Shown here: in pieces, positions 6,974 through 13,300 of the stretch
Layout of the letters: every line of letters starts with the position of its first letter
Numbering within the stretch: position 1 is the stretch's first letter
Assembly (NCBI GenBank): GCA_002011355.1
Contig: MTNE01000018.1
Location: 1-13,300 of the forward strand
Length of the DNA: 13,300 nt
Origin: Thermoplasmatales archaeon JdFR-43
GTDB taxonomy: Archaea; Thermoplasmatota; E2; UBA202; JdFR-43
Direction of reading: 5' to 3'
The notes under the pieces: model-generated
What the model saw: the letters and a program-made list of their open reading frames with translations, nothing else
Told to the model about the DNA's origin: nothing
Database searches by the model: none
Translations under genes and position numbers: made by a program

Positions 6974-8143
6974 ATGGAAGTAAAAATTCGAAATATTGGC
7001 GTGATAGTGTCTGGAAAGTTGGAGGAACCAATCTTAGAAGGAGACTGCTTGGTTTTGGATAATGGTAAAATAGCATTTATTGGATTTGAAAATGAGTTGG
7101 GCGATAAAAATTTCGATGTAGTGATAGATGCAAATGGCAATACCGTGTTCCCAGGGCTTATAGATGCACACGTTCATCCCGTTTTCGGAGACTATACACC
7201 AAGGCAAAATACCATAGGGTGGATTTCAGGTTATCTTCATGGTGGGGTAACAACAATGATTTCTGCTGGCGAACCACATATGCCTGGAAGGCCCAGAGAT
7301 ATTGTGGGTGCCAAAGCACTAGCGATACTTGCAAGGAAAAGTTTTGACAACATGAGACCAAGTGGTGTAAAGGTTCACGCCGGTGCAGTTATTCTAGAAA
7401 AGGGAATGACGGAAGATGATTTCAAGGAACTGGCCCATCATGGTGTGTGGCTGGTAGGAGAAATCGGACTAGGTAGCGCGTACAAACCTGAAGATGTTAA
7501 ACCACTTGTTCAACTCGCTAGGAAGTACGGCATGAAAGTAAAAATGCACACTGGCGGCACTTCAATTCCAGAAAGTACAACCATAGGTGCAGAGGAAGTA
7601 ATTGCAATTCACCCTGACATAGTGGGACACATCAATGGTGGTCCGACTGCCATGCCGCTGGAAGATGCATTCAGAATAGTGGACGAAACTGATATAATCT
7701 TAGAATTTGTCTATTGTGGAAATCTGAAAGCTTTACAAGAAATATTGAAATACATAAGAAATAAAAATGCTCTCGAAAGGGTGGTTCTAGGAACGGATTC
7801 TCCTTCTGGGACGGGAATTATACCTTTAGCCGTCCTTAGATTGCTGGCCTTCATCTCATCTATTTGCGAACTTGAACCAGAAAAGGCAATTTCGCTAGCT
7901 ACTGGAAACACTGCGAGAGTTTATGGTTTGAATACGGGCGTTATAGAAACTGGAAAGGAGGCAGACTTGGTTTTTGCAGATGTGCCCATGGGAGGTGTTG
8001 GAGATACTGCGCTTGAAGCTTTAAAGAATGGAGATGTGCCAGGAATTTCTGCTGTTTTAATTAATGGTGACATTAAGGTTGTAAAAAGCAAGTATACACC
8101 TCCACCATATAGAATGATTGAAATTACAAAAGGGGGTGATTGA
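6974..8143 (+). CDS. ena: enamidase (amidohydrolase superfamily)
   Basis: The enzyme opens 1,4,5,6-tetrahydro-6-oxonicotinate by two hydrolyses to 2-formylglutarate and ammonia, a step of reductive nicotinate breakdown. The 389-residue protein follows the Eubacterium barkeri enamidase closely as I remember it: SGDYxPRQ-like FGDYTPRQNT, HGGVTTMISAGEPHMPGRP, KVHAGAVILEKGMTEDDF, MHTGGTSIPEST, HINGGPTA and DSPSGTGIIPL. Predicted binuclear metal ligands are His66 and His68 (DAHVHP), Glu163 (GEIGLG, bridging), His192 (MHTGG), His219 (GHINGG) and Asp275 (GTDSPSG), all present. I start it at the ATG at 6974, not the upstream GTG at 6881, because GGTGAG precedes it and its N-terminus (VKIRNIGVIVSG) matches the family. 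It is the first gene of the operon and overlaps the next start region by 8 bases. Confidence 0.9.
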   Translation: MEVKIRNIGVIVSGKLEEPILEGDCLVLDNGKIAFIGFENELGDKNFDVVIDANGNTVFPGLIDAHVHPVFGDYTPRQNTIGWISGYLHGGVTTMISAGEPHMPGRPRDIVGAKALAILARKSFDNMRPSGVKVHAGAVILEKGMTEDDFKELAHHGVWLVGEIGLGSAYKPEDVKPLVQLARKYGMKVKMHTGGTSIPESTTIGAEEVIAIHPDIVGHINGGPTAMPLEDAFRIVDETDIILEFVYCGNLKALQEILKYIRNKNALERVVLGTDSPSGTGIIPLAVLRLLAFISSICELEPEKAISLATGNTARVYGLNTGVIETGKEADLVFADVPMGGVGDTALEALKNGDVPGISAVLINGDIKVVKSKYTPPPYRMIEITKGGD

Positions 8144-9602
8144 AATAGTAGTAAAATTGAAGAATTATATAGGAGGAAGATTTATAGAATCTAAAAGCTG
8201 TGAGTACATAGAGGTAACTAATCCAGCTTTTGACGAAGTAATAGCTCTATGTCCAATGTCTACCAATGAGGAAGTAAATGAGGCTGTTAAAAGCGCTAAA
8301 GAGGCTTTTTGGGAATGGAGGCAAACTCCTCCGCCAGTCAGGGCGGAATACTTGTTCGAGCTAAAATATAAATTAGAAGAGAACAAAGAGAGGCTCGCTG
8401 AAATAATAGTTAACGAGCATGGTAAGACGTTCGAAGAAGCTATGCAGGAATTGATGAGAGGAATACAATACGTCGAGCACGCCTGTGCAATTACAGAACT
8501 CCTTAAAGGGAGTTTTTCAGAAGATGTGGGTAGAGGAGTTGACGAGTACTACATTCGCGAACCATTAGGACCTTTCATTATACTTCCACCTTTTAACTTT
8601 CCAGCAATGATACCACTCTACTTTGGATGGGCGGTAGCAGCTGGGAATACAGTGATAATTAAACCGAGTGAGATTTGTCCCATGACAACAAATGAAATTA
8701 TAGGATTATGCCACGAAGTAGGTTATCCTAAAGGCGTTATAAATGTCGTTCACGGAGGTGCAGAGGTTGGAAGGGCTTTAGTTACGAACAAAGATGTTGT
8801 GGGTGTTACTTTTGTGGGTTCTTCGAGGGCTGCCGAAGAAGTTTATAAACTTGCAACATCCCACGGCAAAAGGGCTCAGTGCCAAGGAGGTGCGAATAAC
8901 CATGCCTTAGTTATGGAAGATACAAATCTGGATGGTATTATGCAAAACCTTGTAAATTCTTGTTTTGGCCATGTAAGCGAGAGATGTTTTGCAATATCTA
9001 ACATTCTAGTAATCGAAGAAATATATGACGAATTCATAGACAAGTTCCTAAAACAGGTAAAGGAAATCAAACTAGGTTATGGTATGGATAAAGATGTTAC
9101 AATGGGGCCAGTAGTGACGAAAGAAGCTTTAAAAAGACTTCTAAACGAGATTGACCTAGCTATCAAAGAGGGAGCAAAATTGATACTTGATGGGAGAAAA
9201 TACAAGGTCGAAAAATATCCGAAAGGGTACTTTTTAGCCCCTACTGTATTTGAAGCTGAGCCAGGAATGAAAGTGTTTGATGAAGAGGTATTTGGACCCA
9301 TAAGGTGTGTTAAGAGTGTTAAAAACTTCGAAGAAGCGATTTCAATAATAAACCAAAGTAAATACGGTCATACTGCAGTAATCTATACGGAATGTGGAAA
9401 GTACGCAAGAGATTTCGTGAGAATGGTTAATACTGGGCAAATTGGCATAAACGTGGGAACCCCAGCTCCAATCGCGTTTTACCCGGTAGGAGGGAGAAAG
9501 ACATCATTTTACGGTTCAACTAGGGGTAGAGCAAACGATGCAATTGATTTCTACACCGATAAAAAAGTAGTGGTATCTAGGTGGCTAGGTAAAAGAGGTT
9601 AA
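8136..9602 (+). CDS. CoA-acylating aldehyde dehydrogenase, methylmalonate-semialdehyde type
   Basis: This NAD-dependent dehydrogenase (488 residues from GTG 8136) belongs to the methylmalonate-semialdehyde dehydrogenase family (MmsA/IolA), which turns malonate-type semialdehydes into acyl-CoA plus CO2. Visible family marks are PPFNFPAMIPLYF (Asn154 for the oxyanion hole), SERCFAISN with catalytic Cys284 and preceding Arg283, IREPLGPF with Arg141 where the family's carboxylate-binding Arg sits, and the ending INVGTPAPIAF and DFYTDKKVV. The ELGGK motif of hydrolytic aldehyde dehydrogenases is CQGGA here, so the deacylating Glu is missing, as expected for CoA-dependent enzymes. After enamidase, 2-formylglutarate is the obvious substrate and glutaryl-CoA the product (inference). 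Start uncertain: GTG 8136 overlaps the GGGGGTGAT ribosome site, TTG 8118 and TTG 8157 are alternatives, and ATA 8145 has the best spacing. Confidence 0.85.
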   Translation: MIEIVVKLKNYIGGRFIESKSCEYIEVTNPAFDEVIALCPMSTNEEVNEAVKSAKEAFWEWRQTPPPVRAEYLFELKYKLEENKERLAEIIVNEHGKTFEEAMQELMRGIQYVEHACAITELLKGSFSEDVGRGVDEYYIREPLGPFIILPPFNFPAMIPLYFGWAVAAGNTVIIKPSEICPMTTNEIIGLCHEVGYPKGVINVVHGGAEVGRALVTNKDVVGVTFVGSSRAAEEVYKLATSHGKRAQCQGGANNHALVMEDTNLDGIMQNLVNSCFGHVSERCFAISNILVIEEIYDEFIDKFLKQVKEIKLGYGMDKDVTMGPVVTKEALKRLLNEIDLAIKEGAKLILDGRKYKVEKYPKGYFLAPTVFEAEPGMKVFDEEVFGPIRCVKSVKNFEEAISIINQSKYGHTAVIYTECGKYARDFVRMVNTGQIGINVGTPAPIAFYPVGGRKTSFYGSTRGRANDAIDFYTDKKVVVSRWLGKRG

Positions 9603-9615
9603 GGGGGTGTGCAAA

Positions 9616-10212
9616 ATGAGCATAGAAGTGGATTTAAAAGGTATGGAAATAAGGAAAATTGTTACTTACTCCGAAGAAATTTTTATGGATGGGGGGAAAG
9701 CTGTCGAAAGGCCGATTAAGAAAGTCGTTTGTGCAGCTGTTATAAAAAACCCTTACGCTGGCGAATATGTAGAGGATCTCTCTAAGCTTATAGAGTGGGG
9801 AGAAGTACTCGGAAAGATCTTGACAGAAAGAGCAGTTGAAATTCTTGAAGATAATGTTGAAAGTTACGGTAAAGGAGGAATAGCAGGTGCTAAGGGGGAG
9901 CTTGAACATGTAGCAGCAATTTTACACCCAAAGATTGGCGCGCCAATGCGGGAAGTAGTTGGAGGAGGGAAGGCGATAATTCCTTCGAGTAAGAAATATG
10001 GCTGTATGGGTACACCACTGGATATACCGTTGCATTACAAAGATGCAGCCTTCGTTAGATCACACTTTGATGCTGTAACCATTTCGATCAGCGATGCACC
10101 AAGAGATGACGAACTCGTAATTGCAGTAGCGGTGACTAACGGTGGTAGACCTCACCCCAGAGTTGGTGGGTTGAAGAAGGAGGAAATAAAGGGGATAGAT
10201 GGGCTTAGGTAA
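9616..10212 (+). CDS. DUF1185 protein (so-called amino acid synthesis family)
   Basis: This 198-residue protein belongs to PF06684 (DUF1185). A structure of a family member shows a chorismate-mutase-like fold, but no reaction has been established. Conserved-looking stretches are GIAGAKGELEHVAAILHP (about 88-105), KYGCMGTPLDIPLHYKDAAF (about 127-146), RSHFD and SDAPRDDE (159-166), with polar groups (Glu95, Glu97, His99, His104, His140, His150, Asp160) fit for catalysis or binding. I use the ATG at 9616, preceded by GGGGGTG with 6 bases between, not the GTG at 9607 that lies inside that ribosome site. It sits between aldehyde dehydrogenase and reductase, so a role in the ring-reduction or ring-opening steps, perhaps as an isomerase or lyase, is possible. 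Its stop overlaps the next ATG as TAATG. Confidence 0.75.
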   Translation: MSIEVDLKGMEIRKIVTYSEEIFMDGGKAVERPIKKVVCAAVIKNPYAGEYVEDLSKLIEWGEVLGKILTERAVEILEDNVESYGKGGIAGAKGELEHVAAILHPKIGAPMREVVGGGKAIIPSSKKYGCMGTPLDIPLHYKDAAFVRSHFDAVTISISDAPRDDELVIAVAVTNGGRPHPRVGGLKKEEIKGIDGLR

Positions 10213-10546
10213 TGCTTGAGAACTTTAAACACGTAATTGTAGGATTAGAACCTAGCAGGAATAAAAGTATGAGGCCACAGCAGATTTCATTTCAAAACTT
10301 AGGATTGAGGGTGCAGCGTCTAAGGAAAGATCTGGCGATGTATTGGCAGATAATTAATTTGGAAAGAATGTTCCTTGTGAAACACGGATTAAAAAGAAGG
10401 GTACAACCCTACCAAGGAGTCGGTAAACAGTTCGAGTTCGTGTCTAGGGGAGGTAAATACAGGTTGTTGAACCAGATGTTGCGCTTAACGAATACTCTAA
10501 GTAAGATGAGATAAATGCAGAATATCAACCAATAAGAGAAATATAA
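10212..10546 (+). pseudogene. small frameshifted gene remnant of unknown function
   Basis: The start overlaps the preceding stop (TAATG), as in a coupled operon gene. The ATG frame runs 100 codons to 10514, but only its first part (MLENFKHVIVGLEPSRNK) looks like normal protein; the rest is odd and rich in Arg, Gln and Leu. If one A is added to the AAAA run at 10263-10266, reading continues sensibly as KYEATADFISKL, RIEGAASKERSGDVLADN, stops at TAA 10355, then resumes in the same frame with FGKNVPCETRIKKKGTTLPR and later IQVVEPDVALNEYSK, broken by further stops. I read it as a formerly coding gene of roughly 110 codons now decayed. I do not recognise the family. A sequencing error could explain the first frameshift but not the several stops. 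Confidence 0.5.
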
Positions 10547-10547
10547 A
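10539..10547 (+). promoter_or_regulatory. possible internal promoter before the reductase gene
   Basis: AAATATAAA lies about 23 bases upstream of the reductase ATG at 10566, within AT-rich DNA, and no Shine-Dalgarno sequence precedes that ATG. This arrangement fits a leaderless internal transcript that would keep the reductase expressed despite the decayed gene before it. In such AT-rich DNA a TATA-like run is weak evidence. Confidence 0.25.
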
Positions 10548-10565
10548 GAAAAATTTAAGATAAAT

Positions 10566-12320
10566 ATGAAGGTTGGTGTGAGATATTTAACTACTGTAAG
10601 GAGTATCACCACGAAGTCAAAGGAAGAGTTCGAACTCATAAGTGGAACGTTAGGGGAGTTACTAAATTTTATCGAAGAAAAGTACTCGCTGAAAAAGAAG
10701 TTAGGAAATATAACGGTTTTAGTAAATAGTCAACCCATACGGGGGAACTTAGCATCTTACAAATTAGCTGAGAATGACGATGTAATCATTACTGCGCCAA
10801 GTATTGGTATTGGTAACAGAAGTGCCTTTATAACGGATGATTGTACTGGATGCGGTTCATGTGCTAAAGAGTGTCCAAAGAATGCTATAAATATCATAAA
10901 GTCAGATGATAAAAAGAGGGCATTTGTTAACTCCAAGTTATGCGTTGATTGCGGAGCTTGCAAGAAAGTGTGTAACTTTAATGCCATCGTATTTTTGCCC
11001 TCAAAAGGGATCAAATGTACGAGTTGTCCAGTTTTTTGTACCATAAAAGACGGAGAATACGGGGCTTGTAAAAGATATAAAAATGAGAGGGGGAGGTTAG
11101 TTCTATCCAGAAGAATCTCTGTTCCAGCTCAGAAGAGATTCGGAGAACCTCTAGTTTATGGTGTAGGGGCTGGTAATACATATCCCGACTTTGTACCAGC
11201 CCCGATCATTGTAGAAGGTAACGTAGAAGGAGTAGATGTGGTCACAGTTGTTTCAGCAACACCTCTTAGCTTTTCCCACTTGAAACTAAAAATAGATACT
11301 GATGAGTTCATAGGAACAGAAGGTCAAACTGTATACAGAGACGGAAAAAAGGTAGGGATAGTTGTGACAGAAGAATATGGATCAAAAATGATAGATATTG
11401 GAGGGGTAAACATTCTGCAGAGTAAAACAGGACTAACAGCAGCAAGAACAATAGTAGACATTGTGAATGGAAAAGAGGTTGAATTAAAAATCGGTAAAAA
11501 GAGCTGGATTAGATTTAAGCTTGGCAAACAACCAGTAATTAACGGGAAAAAGGTAAGAAAGATGCGTGCAGGATGTGGAAGTGCGATTATAGGCATGTTT
11601 GCACCATATCTGAAGAAAGTTGCTGATGAGGCAATAATTTTAGACTCCCATATAATTGGCCTCCTTTCAGAGCACTATGCAGGTAAGTACTTAGGTATGA
11701 AATATTCGGGTATAATCCCATGGGGTGTTAAGAGTACAGACGGCCGTTACTTTGGTGAGCATGGTGACGGAATAGGTGGTACACCAATCAAGGACCCACT
11801 TGACGCAATTAAAAAAATAGACTTCAATTACGCTTGGGAAGGCATGAGAGTCTTAATAACTGATACAACGGGAGAACACCTTAGTATGTTCGAGTTGAGA
11901 GGAGAAAGGTTAAAAGAAATAGAACCTACTGAAGAAGCCAAGAAAGTGGTCAAGATGATATTTGATACATGCGAAGATTCTGGAGTTTCTGCGCTATTTT
12001 GCGGGGGGGTAGGTGGTAGTGCGAGAGCTGGAGTGGCGAAGTTTCCTAAAAAAGTTACAGAAGCTGTACATAAAGGGCTAATAAAGTTAACTATTGGCGG
12101 AGCTCCAGCTTTTGTACTCCCAGGAGGGGGCATTAACTTCTATGTGAATGTTGAAGAAATCAAGGGAAAAGATCCTTTAACCTATGTCCCAACACCTGCG
12201 ATAGTTGCTCCGATTGAGTATACGATGGAGAGAAAAGTTTACGAAGAAATAGGTGGACATATAGAAAATAAAATGAGTTATAATGAGTTTATTAAAAAGT
12301 ATGAAGTCGAACTACTCTGA
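10566..12320 (+). CDS. hnr: 6-hydroxynicotinate reductase-like iron-sulfur protein with MoaD-like N-terminus
   Basis: The family reduces 6-hydroxynicotinate to 1,4,5,6-tetrahydro-6-oxonicotinate with low-potential electrons, making the enamidase substrate. This 584-residue protein has three parts. Residues 1-82 resemble a MoaD/ThiS beta-grasp domain (TLGELLNFIEEKY, VLVNSQPIRG, LAENDDVIITAP) but lack the terminal Gly-Gly. Residues 90-145 hold two [4Fe-4S] motifs: Cys93, 96, 99, 103 and Cys126, 129, 132, 136. From 148 onward comes the reductase region, opening with a further cysteine set (Cys151, 154, 158, 168) in IKCTSCPVFC and GACKRY, then GAGNTYPDF, MRAGCGSAIIGMF, GGVGGSARAGV and PTPAIVAPIEYTM, matching proteins annotated as 6-hydroxynicotinate reductase in rhizobia as I recall them. 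A flavin is expected from the Eubacterium enzyme. It overlaps the next gene. Confidence 0.85.
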   Translation: MKVGVRYLTTVRSITTKSKEEFELISGTLGELLNFIEEKYSLKKKLGNITVLVNSQPIRGNLASYKLAENDDVIITAPSIGIGNRSAFITDDCTGCGSCAKECPKNAINIIKSDDKKRAFVNSKLCVDCGACKKVCNFNAIVFLPSKGIKCTSCPVFCTIKDGEYGACKRYKNERGRLVLSRRISVPAQKRFGEPLVYGVGAGNTYPDFVPAPIIVEGNVEGVDVVTVVSATPLSFSHLKLKIDTDEFIGTEGQTVYRDGKKVGIVVTEEYGSKMIDIGGVNILQSKTGLTAARTIVDIVNGKEVELKIGKKSWIRFKLGKQPVINGKKVRKMRAGCGSAIIGMFAPYLKKVADEAIILDSHIIGLLSEHYAGKYLGMKYSGIIPWGVKSTDGRYFGEHGDGIGGTPIKDPLDAIKKIDFNYAWEGMRVLITDTTGEHLSMFELRGERLKEIEPTEEAKKVVKMIFDTCEDSGVSALFCGGVGGSARAGVAKFPKKVTEAVHKGLIKLTIGGAPAFVLPGGGINFYVNVEEIKGKDPLTYVPTPAIVAPIEYTMERKVYEEIGGHIENKMSYNEFIKKYEVELL

Positions 12321-13185
12321 CCTAACTTACTTTTTAGATTCCAAAATGAGGCTTCACATATATCTTGGCCCAATGGGCCTTGTTATAACAGCGAAAAACG
12401 ATGGAGAATCAATATTTGTCAGTGAAAGAGCGATTAATCGAACAGTATCTGTTGCAATCCAGACTTTAGAGGACGTTGCAGGAAATCTAGACATTGTAAC
12501 TTCATGGTGTAAGCCATTAGACATTTCAAGCCTTCCAAAAGTTGTAAAAAAAATGGTGGAATCAGCGTTAATTGGTCAGGAATTTTTTGGAGAGAAAACA
12601 ACACCTTTAATTAGCGTTGCAGGATCAATCTCGGATTGCATTCTAGAAGAACTTGAATCTGAAGCGGAGTACATTATAATCAATAATTATGGCGACATCG
12701 CCTTAAGAGTTGAACGTGCGAAAATAGGGCTGTTAGACGCTAAAGAGAACTTATTCGGAGTCATGGAAGTGGACAATAGTATTGGAGGAATATGTACTAG
12801 TGGTTTCAGAGGAAGAAGTTTTTCAAAAGGAATATCAGAGGCTACGGTTTGCATTAATAAATCTGCATCTCTTGCAGATACTTTTGCGACATTAATCGGC
12901 AATAGGGTTGTGGTAGATTCTCCCAAAATTAAATACGAGTACGCAGAAAATCTAGACCCCCTTACCGATATCAGAGGAGAAAAAGTTGTCATGAGGCATG
13001 GTGAATTATCTAACTCAGAAATCAGAGATGCTATAATTAATGGTTTAAGTTTTGCCAAAAAAGTGGGAGTCGCTACAATAATTAAATTGGACAAGTTTGT
13101 AGGGATCTATCCTAAAAAAATTAAGAAGTTGATAAAATTAGAAAAGGATTTTAAGTTCTTAAATATTAAAAATAATAATAATTAA
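12301..13185 (+). CDS. UPF0280 family protein, ApbE-like
   Basis: This protein (294 residues from the ATG at 12301) belongs to UPF0280 (COG2122), a branch of the ApbE superfamily whose best-known members attach FMN to proteins. The ApbE-like blocks are INNYGDIAL (about 127-135), TSGFRGRSFSKGISEATV (about 166-183) and the SLADTFATLIGN segment (about 190-201). No reaction is established for UPF0280. The C-terminus ends in low-complexity Lys/Asn codons (IKNNNN) and looks disposable. The start overlaps the reductase gene by 20 bases; an ATG at 12283 (38-base overlap) is possible, and neither has a clear ribosome site. Homologues commonly stand beside 6-hydroxynicotinate-reductase-like genes in my recollection, so a role in maturing or supplying cofactor to that enzyme is plausible but unproven. 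Confidence 0.8.
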   Translation: MKSNYSDLTYFLDSKMRLHIYLGPMGLVITAKNDGESIFVSERAINRTVSVAIQTLEDVAGNLDIVTSWCKPLDISSLPKVVKKMVESALIGQEFFGEKTTPLISVAGSISDCILEELESEAEYIIINNYGDIALRVERAKIGLLDAKENLFGVMEVDNSIGGICTSGFRGRSFSKGISEATVCINKSASLADTFATLIGNRVVVDSPKIKYEYAENLDPLTDIRGEKVVMRHGELSNSEIRDAIINGLSFAKKVGVATIIKLDKFVGIYPKKIKKLIKLEKDFKFLNIKNNNN

Positions 13186-13195
13186 AAATAAAATT

Positions 13196-13202
13196 AGGAG
13201 GT
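13196..13202 (+). promoter_or_regulatory. strong Shine-Dalgarno site for the last gene
   Basis: AGGAGGT lies 5 bases before the ATG at 13208. It is the strongest ribosome site of the plus-strand operon and fixes the start of the partial gene at the right edge. The short AT-rich gap of 22 bases after the UPF0280 stop shows no terminator, so the gene is probably part of the same operon. Confidence 0.7.
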
Positions 13203-13207
13203 CTTCG

Positions 13208-13300
13208 ATGGAAGAGAAGTTCGATGCCATAGTTGTTGGCGCCGGAGCCAGCGGGCTTGGAGCAGCCTATAAACTGGCTAAATACGGATTTAACGTGGTA
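13208..13300 (+). CDS. FAD-dependent oxidoreductase, N-terminus only (runs off the window)
   Basis: Only 31 codons are present. They encode a classic dinucleotide-binding fold start: a short lead (MEEKF), a beta strand (DAIVVGAGASG, with the GxGxxG loop), a helix (LGAAYKLAKYG) and the next strand (FNVV). This is typical of FAD-binding monooxygenases, of the FixC/electron-transfer-flavoprotein-quinone-oxidoreductase group and of related geranylgeranyl-reductase-like enzymes; I lean to the FixC-like group from the MEEKFDAIVVGAGASG opening. In this operon it could pass electrons to the reductase or take them from glutaryl-CoA oxidation. The sequence here cannot decide between these. Confidence 0.7.
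   Translation, partial: MEEKFDAIVVGAGASGLGAAYKLAKYGFNVV

Noticed and set aside
10212..10514. 100-codon frame as an intact small gene
   Set aside because: After about 20 codons its composition becomes atypical, while another frame looks protein-like across the same bases; a decayed gene explains this better, though I kept the doubt in the confidence.
10212..10546. In-frame stops in the small gene as selenocysteine or pyrrolysine codons
   Set aside because: The stops are mostly TAA, several occur in a row of short pieces, and a frameshift precedes them, so recoding is not a sensible explanation.
1..13300. CRISPR arrays, tRNA or rRNA genes, tandem repeats
   Set aside because: No regularly spaced direct repeats, no cloverleaf-like TTCGA-containing segment and no rRNA-like stretch was noticed in the gaps between genes.

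Overview
The window is AT-rich and almost certainly archaeal. It carries a winged-helix/DUF128 (NrpR-type) regulator, a family essentially known from Archaea. Several promoters show TATA-like boxes about 25 bases ahead of the start, the regulator looks leaderless, and Shine-Dalgarno sequences are of the GGTGA/GGAGG type. The lineage cannot be named from this stretch alone.

Layout. Bases 1-331 hold no convincing gene and lead into the regulator promoter. The NrpR-like regulator follows (332-1288, +). Bases 1289-1866 are transposase debris on the minus strand. A five-gene minus-strand operon (6522 down to 1867) encodes a complete branched-chain-amino-acid/amide-type (Liv/Urt) ABC importer: a Tat-exported lipoprotein binding protein, two permeases (LivH, LivM) and two ATPases (LivG, LivF). 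Bases 6523-6973 form a divergent promoter region interrupted by a second decayed transposase fragment. From 6974 a plus-strand operon runs off the right edge: enamidase, methylmalonate-semialdehyde-dehydrogenase-like aldehyde dehydrogenase, DUF1185 protein, a small frameshifted gene remnant, a 6-hydroxynicotinate-reductase-like iron-sulfur protein with an added N-terminal MoaD-like domain, a UPF0280 (ApbE-like) protein, and the first 31 codons of an FAD-dependent oxidoreductase.

Interpretation. Enamidase together with a 6-hydroxynicotinate reductase homologue is the signature of reductive nicotinate (pyridine ring) breakdown, known from Eubacterium barkeri and, by a related route, from Azorhizobium. 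The enamidase product, 2-formylglutarate, is a substituted malonate semialdehyde. A CoA-acylating, decarboxylating dehydrogenase of the methylmalonate-semialdehyde family beside it would be well suited to convert it directly to glutaryl-CoA. I therefore propose an archaeal route 6-hydroxynicotinate -> 1,4,5,6-tetrahydro-6-oxonicotinate -> 2-formylglutarate -> glutaryl-CoA + CO2, fed by the ABC importer. A motif (core AATCG followed by T/A-TT) lies at or near the predicted transcription start of the regulator, the transporter operon and the catabolic operon, which suggests that the local NrpR-like protein controls all three. The molybdenum nicotinate hydroxylase that would feed the pathway is not in the window.
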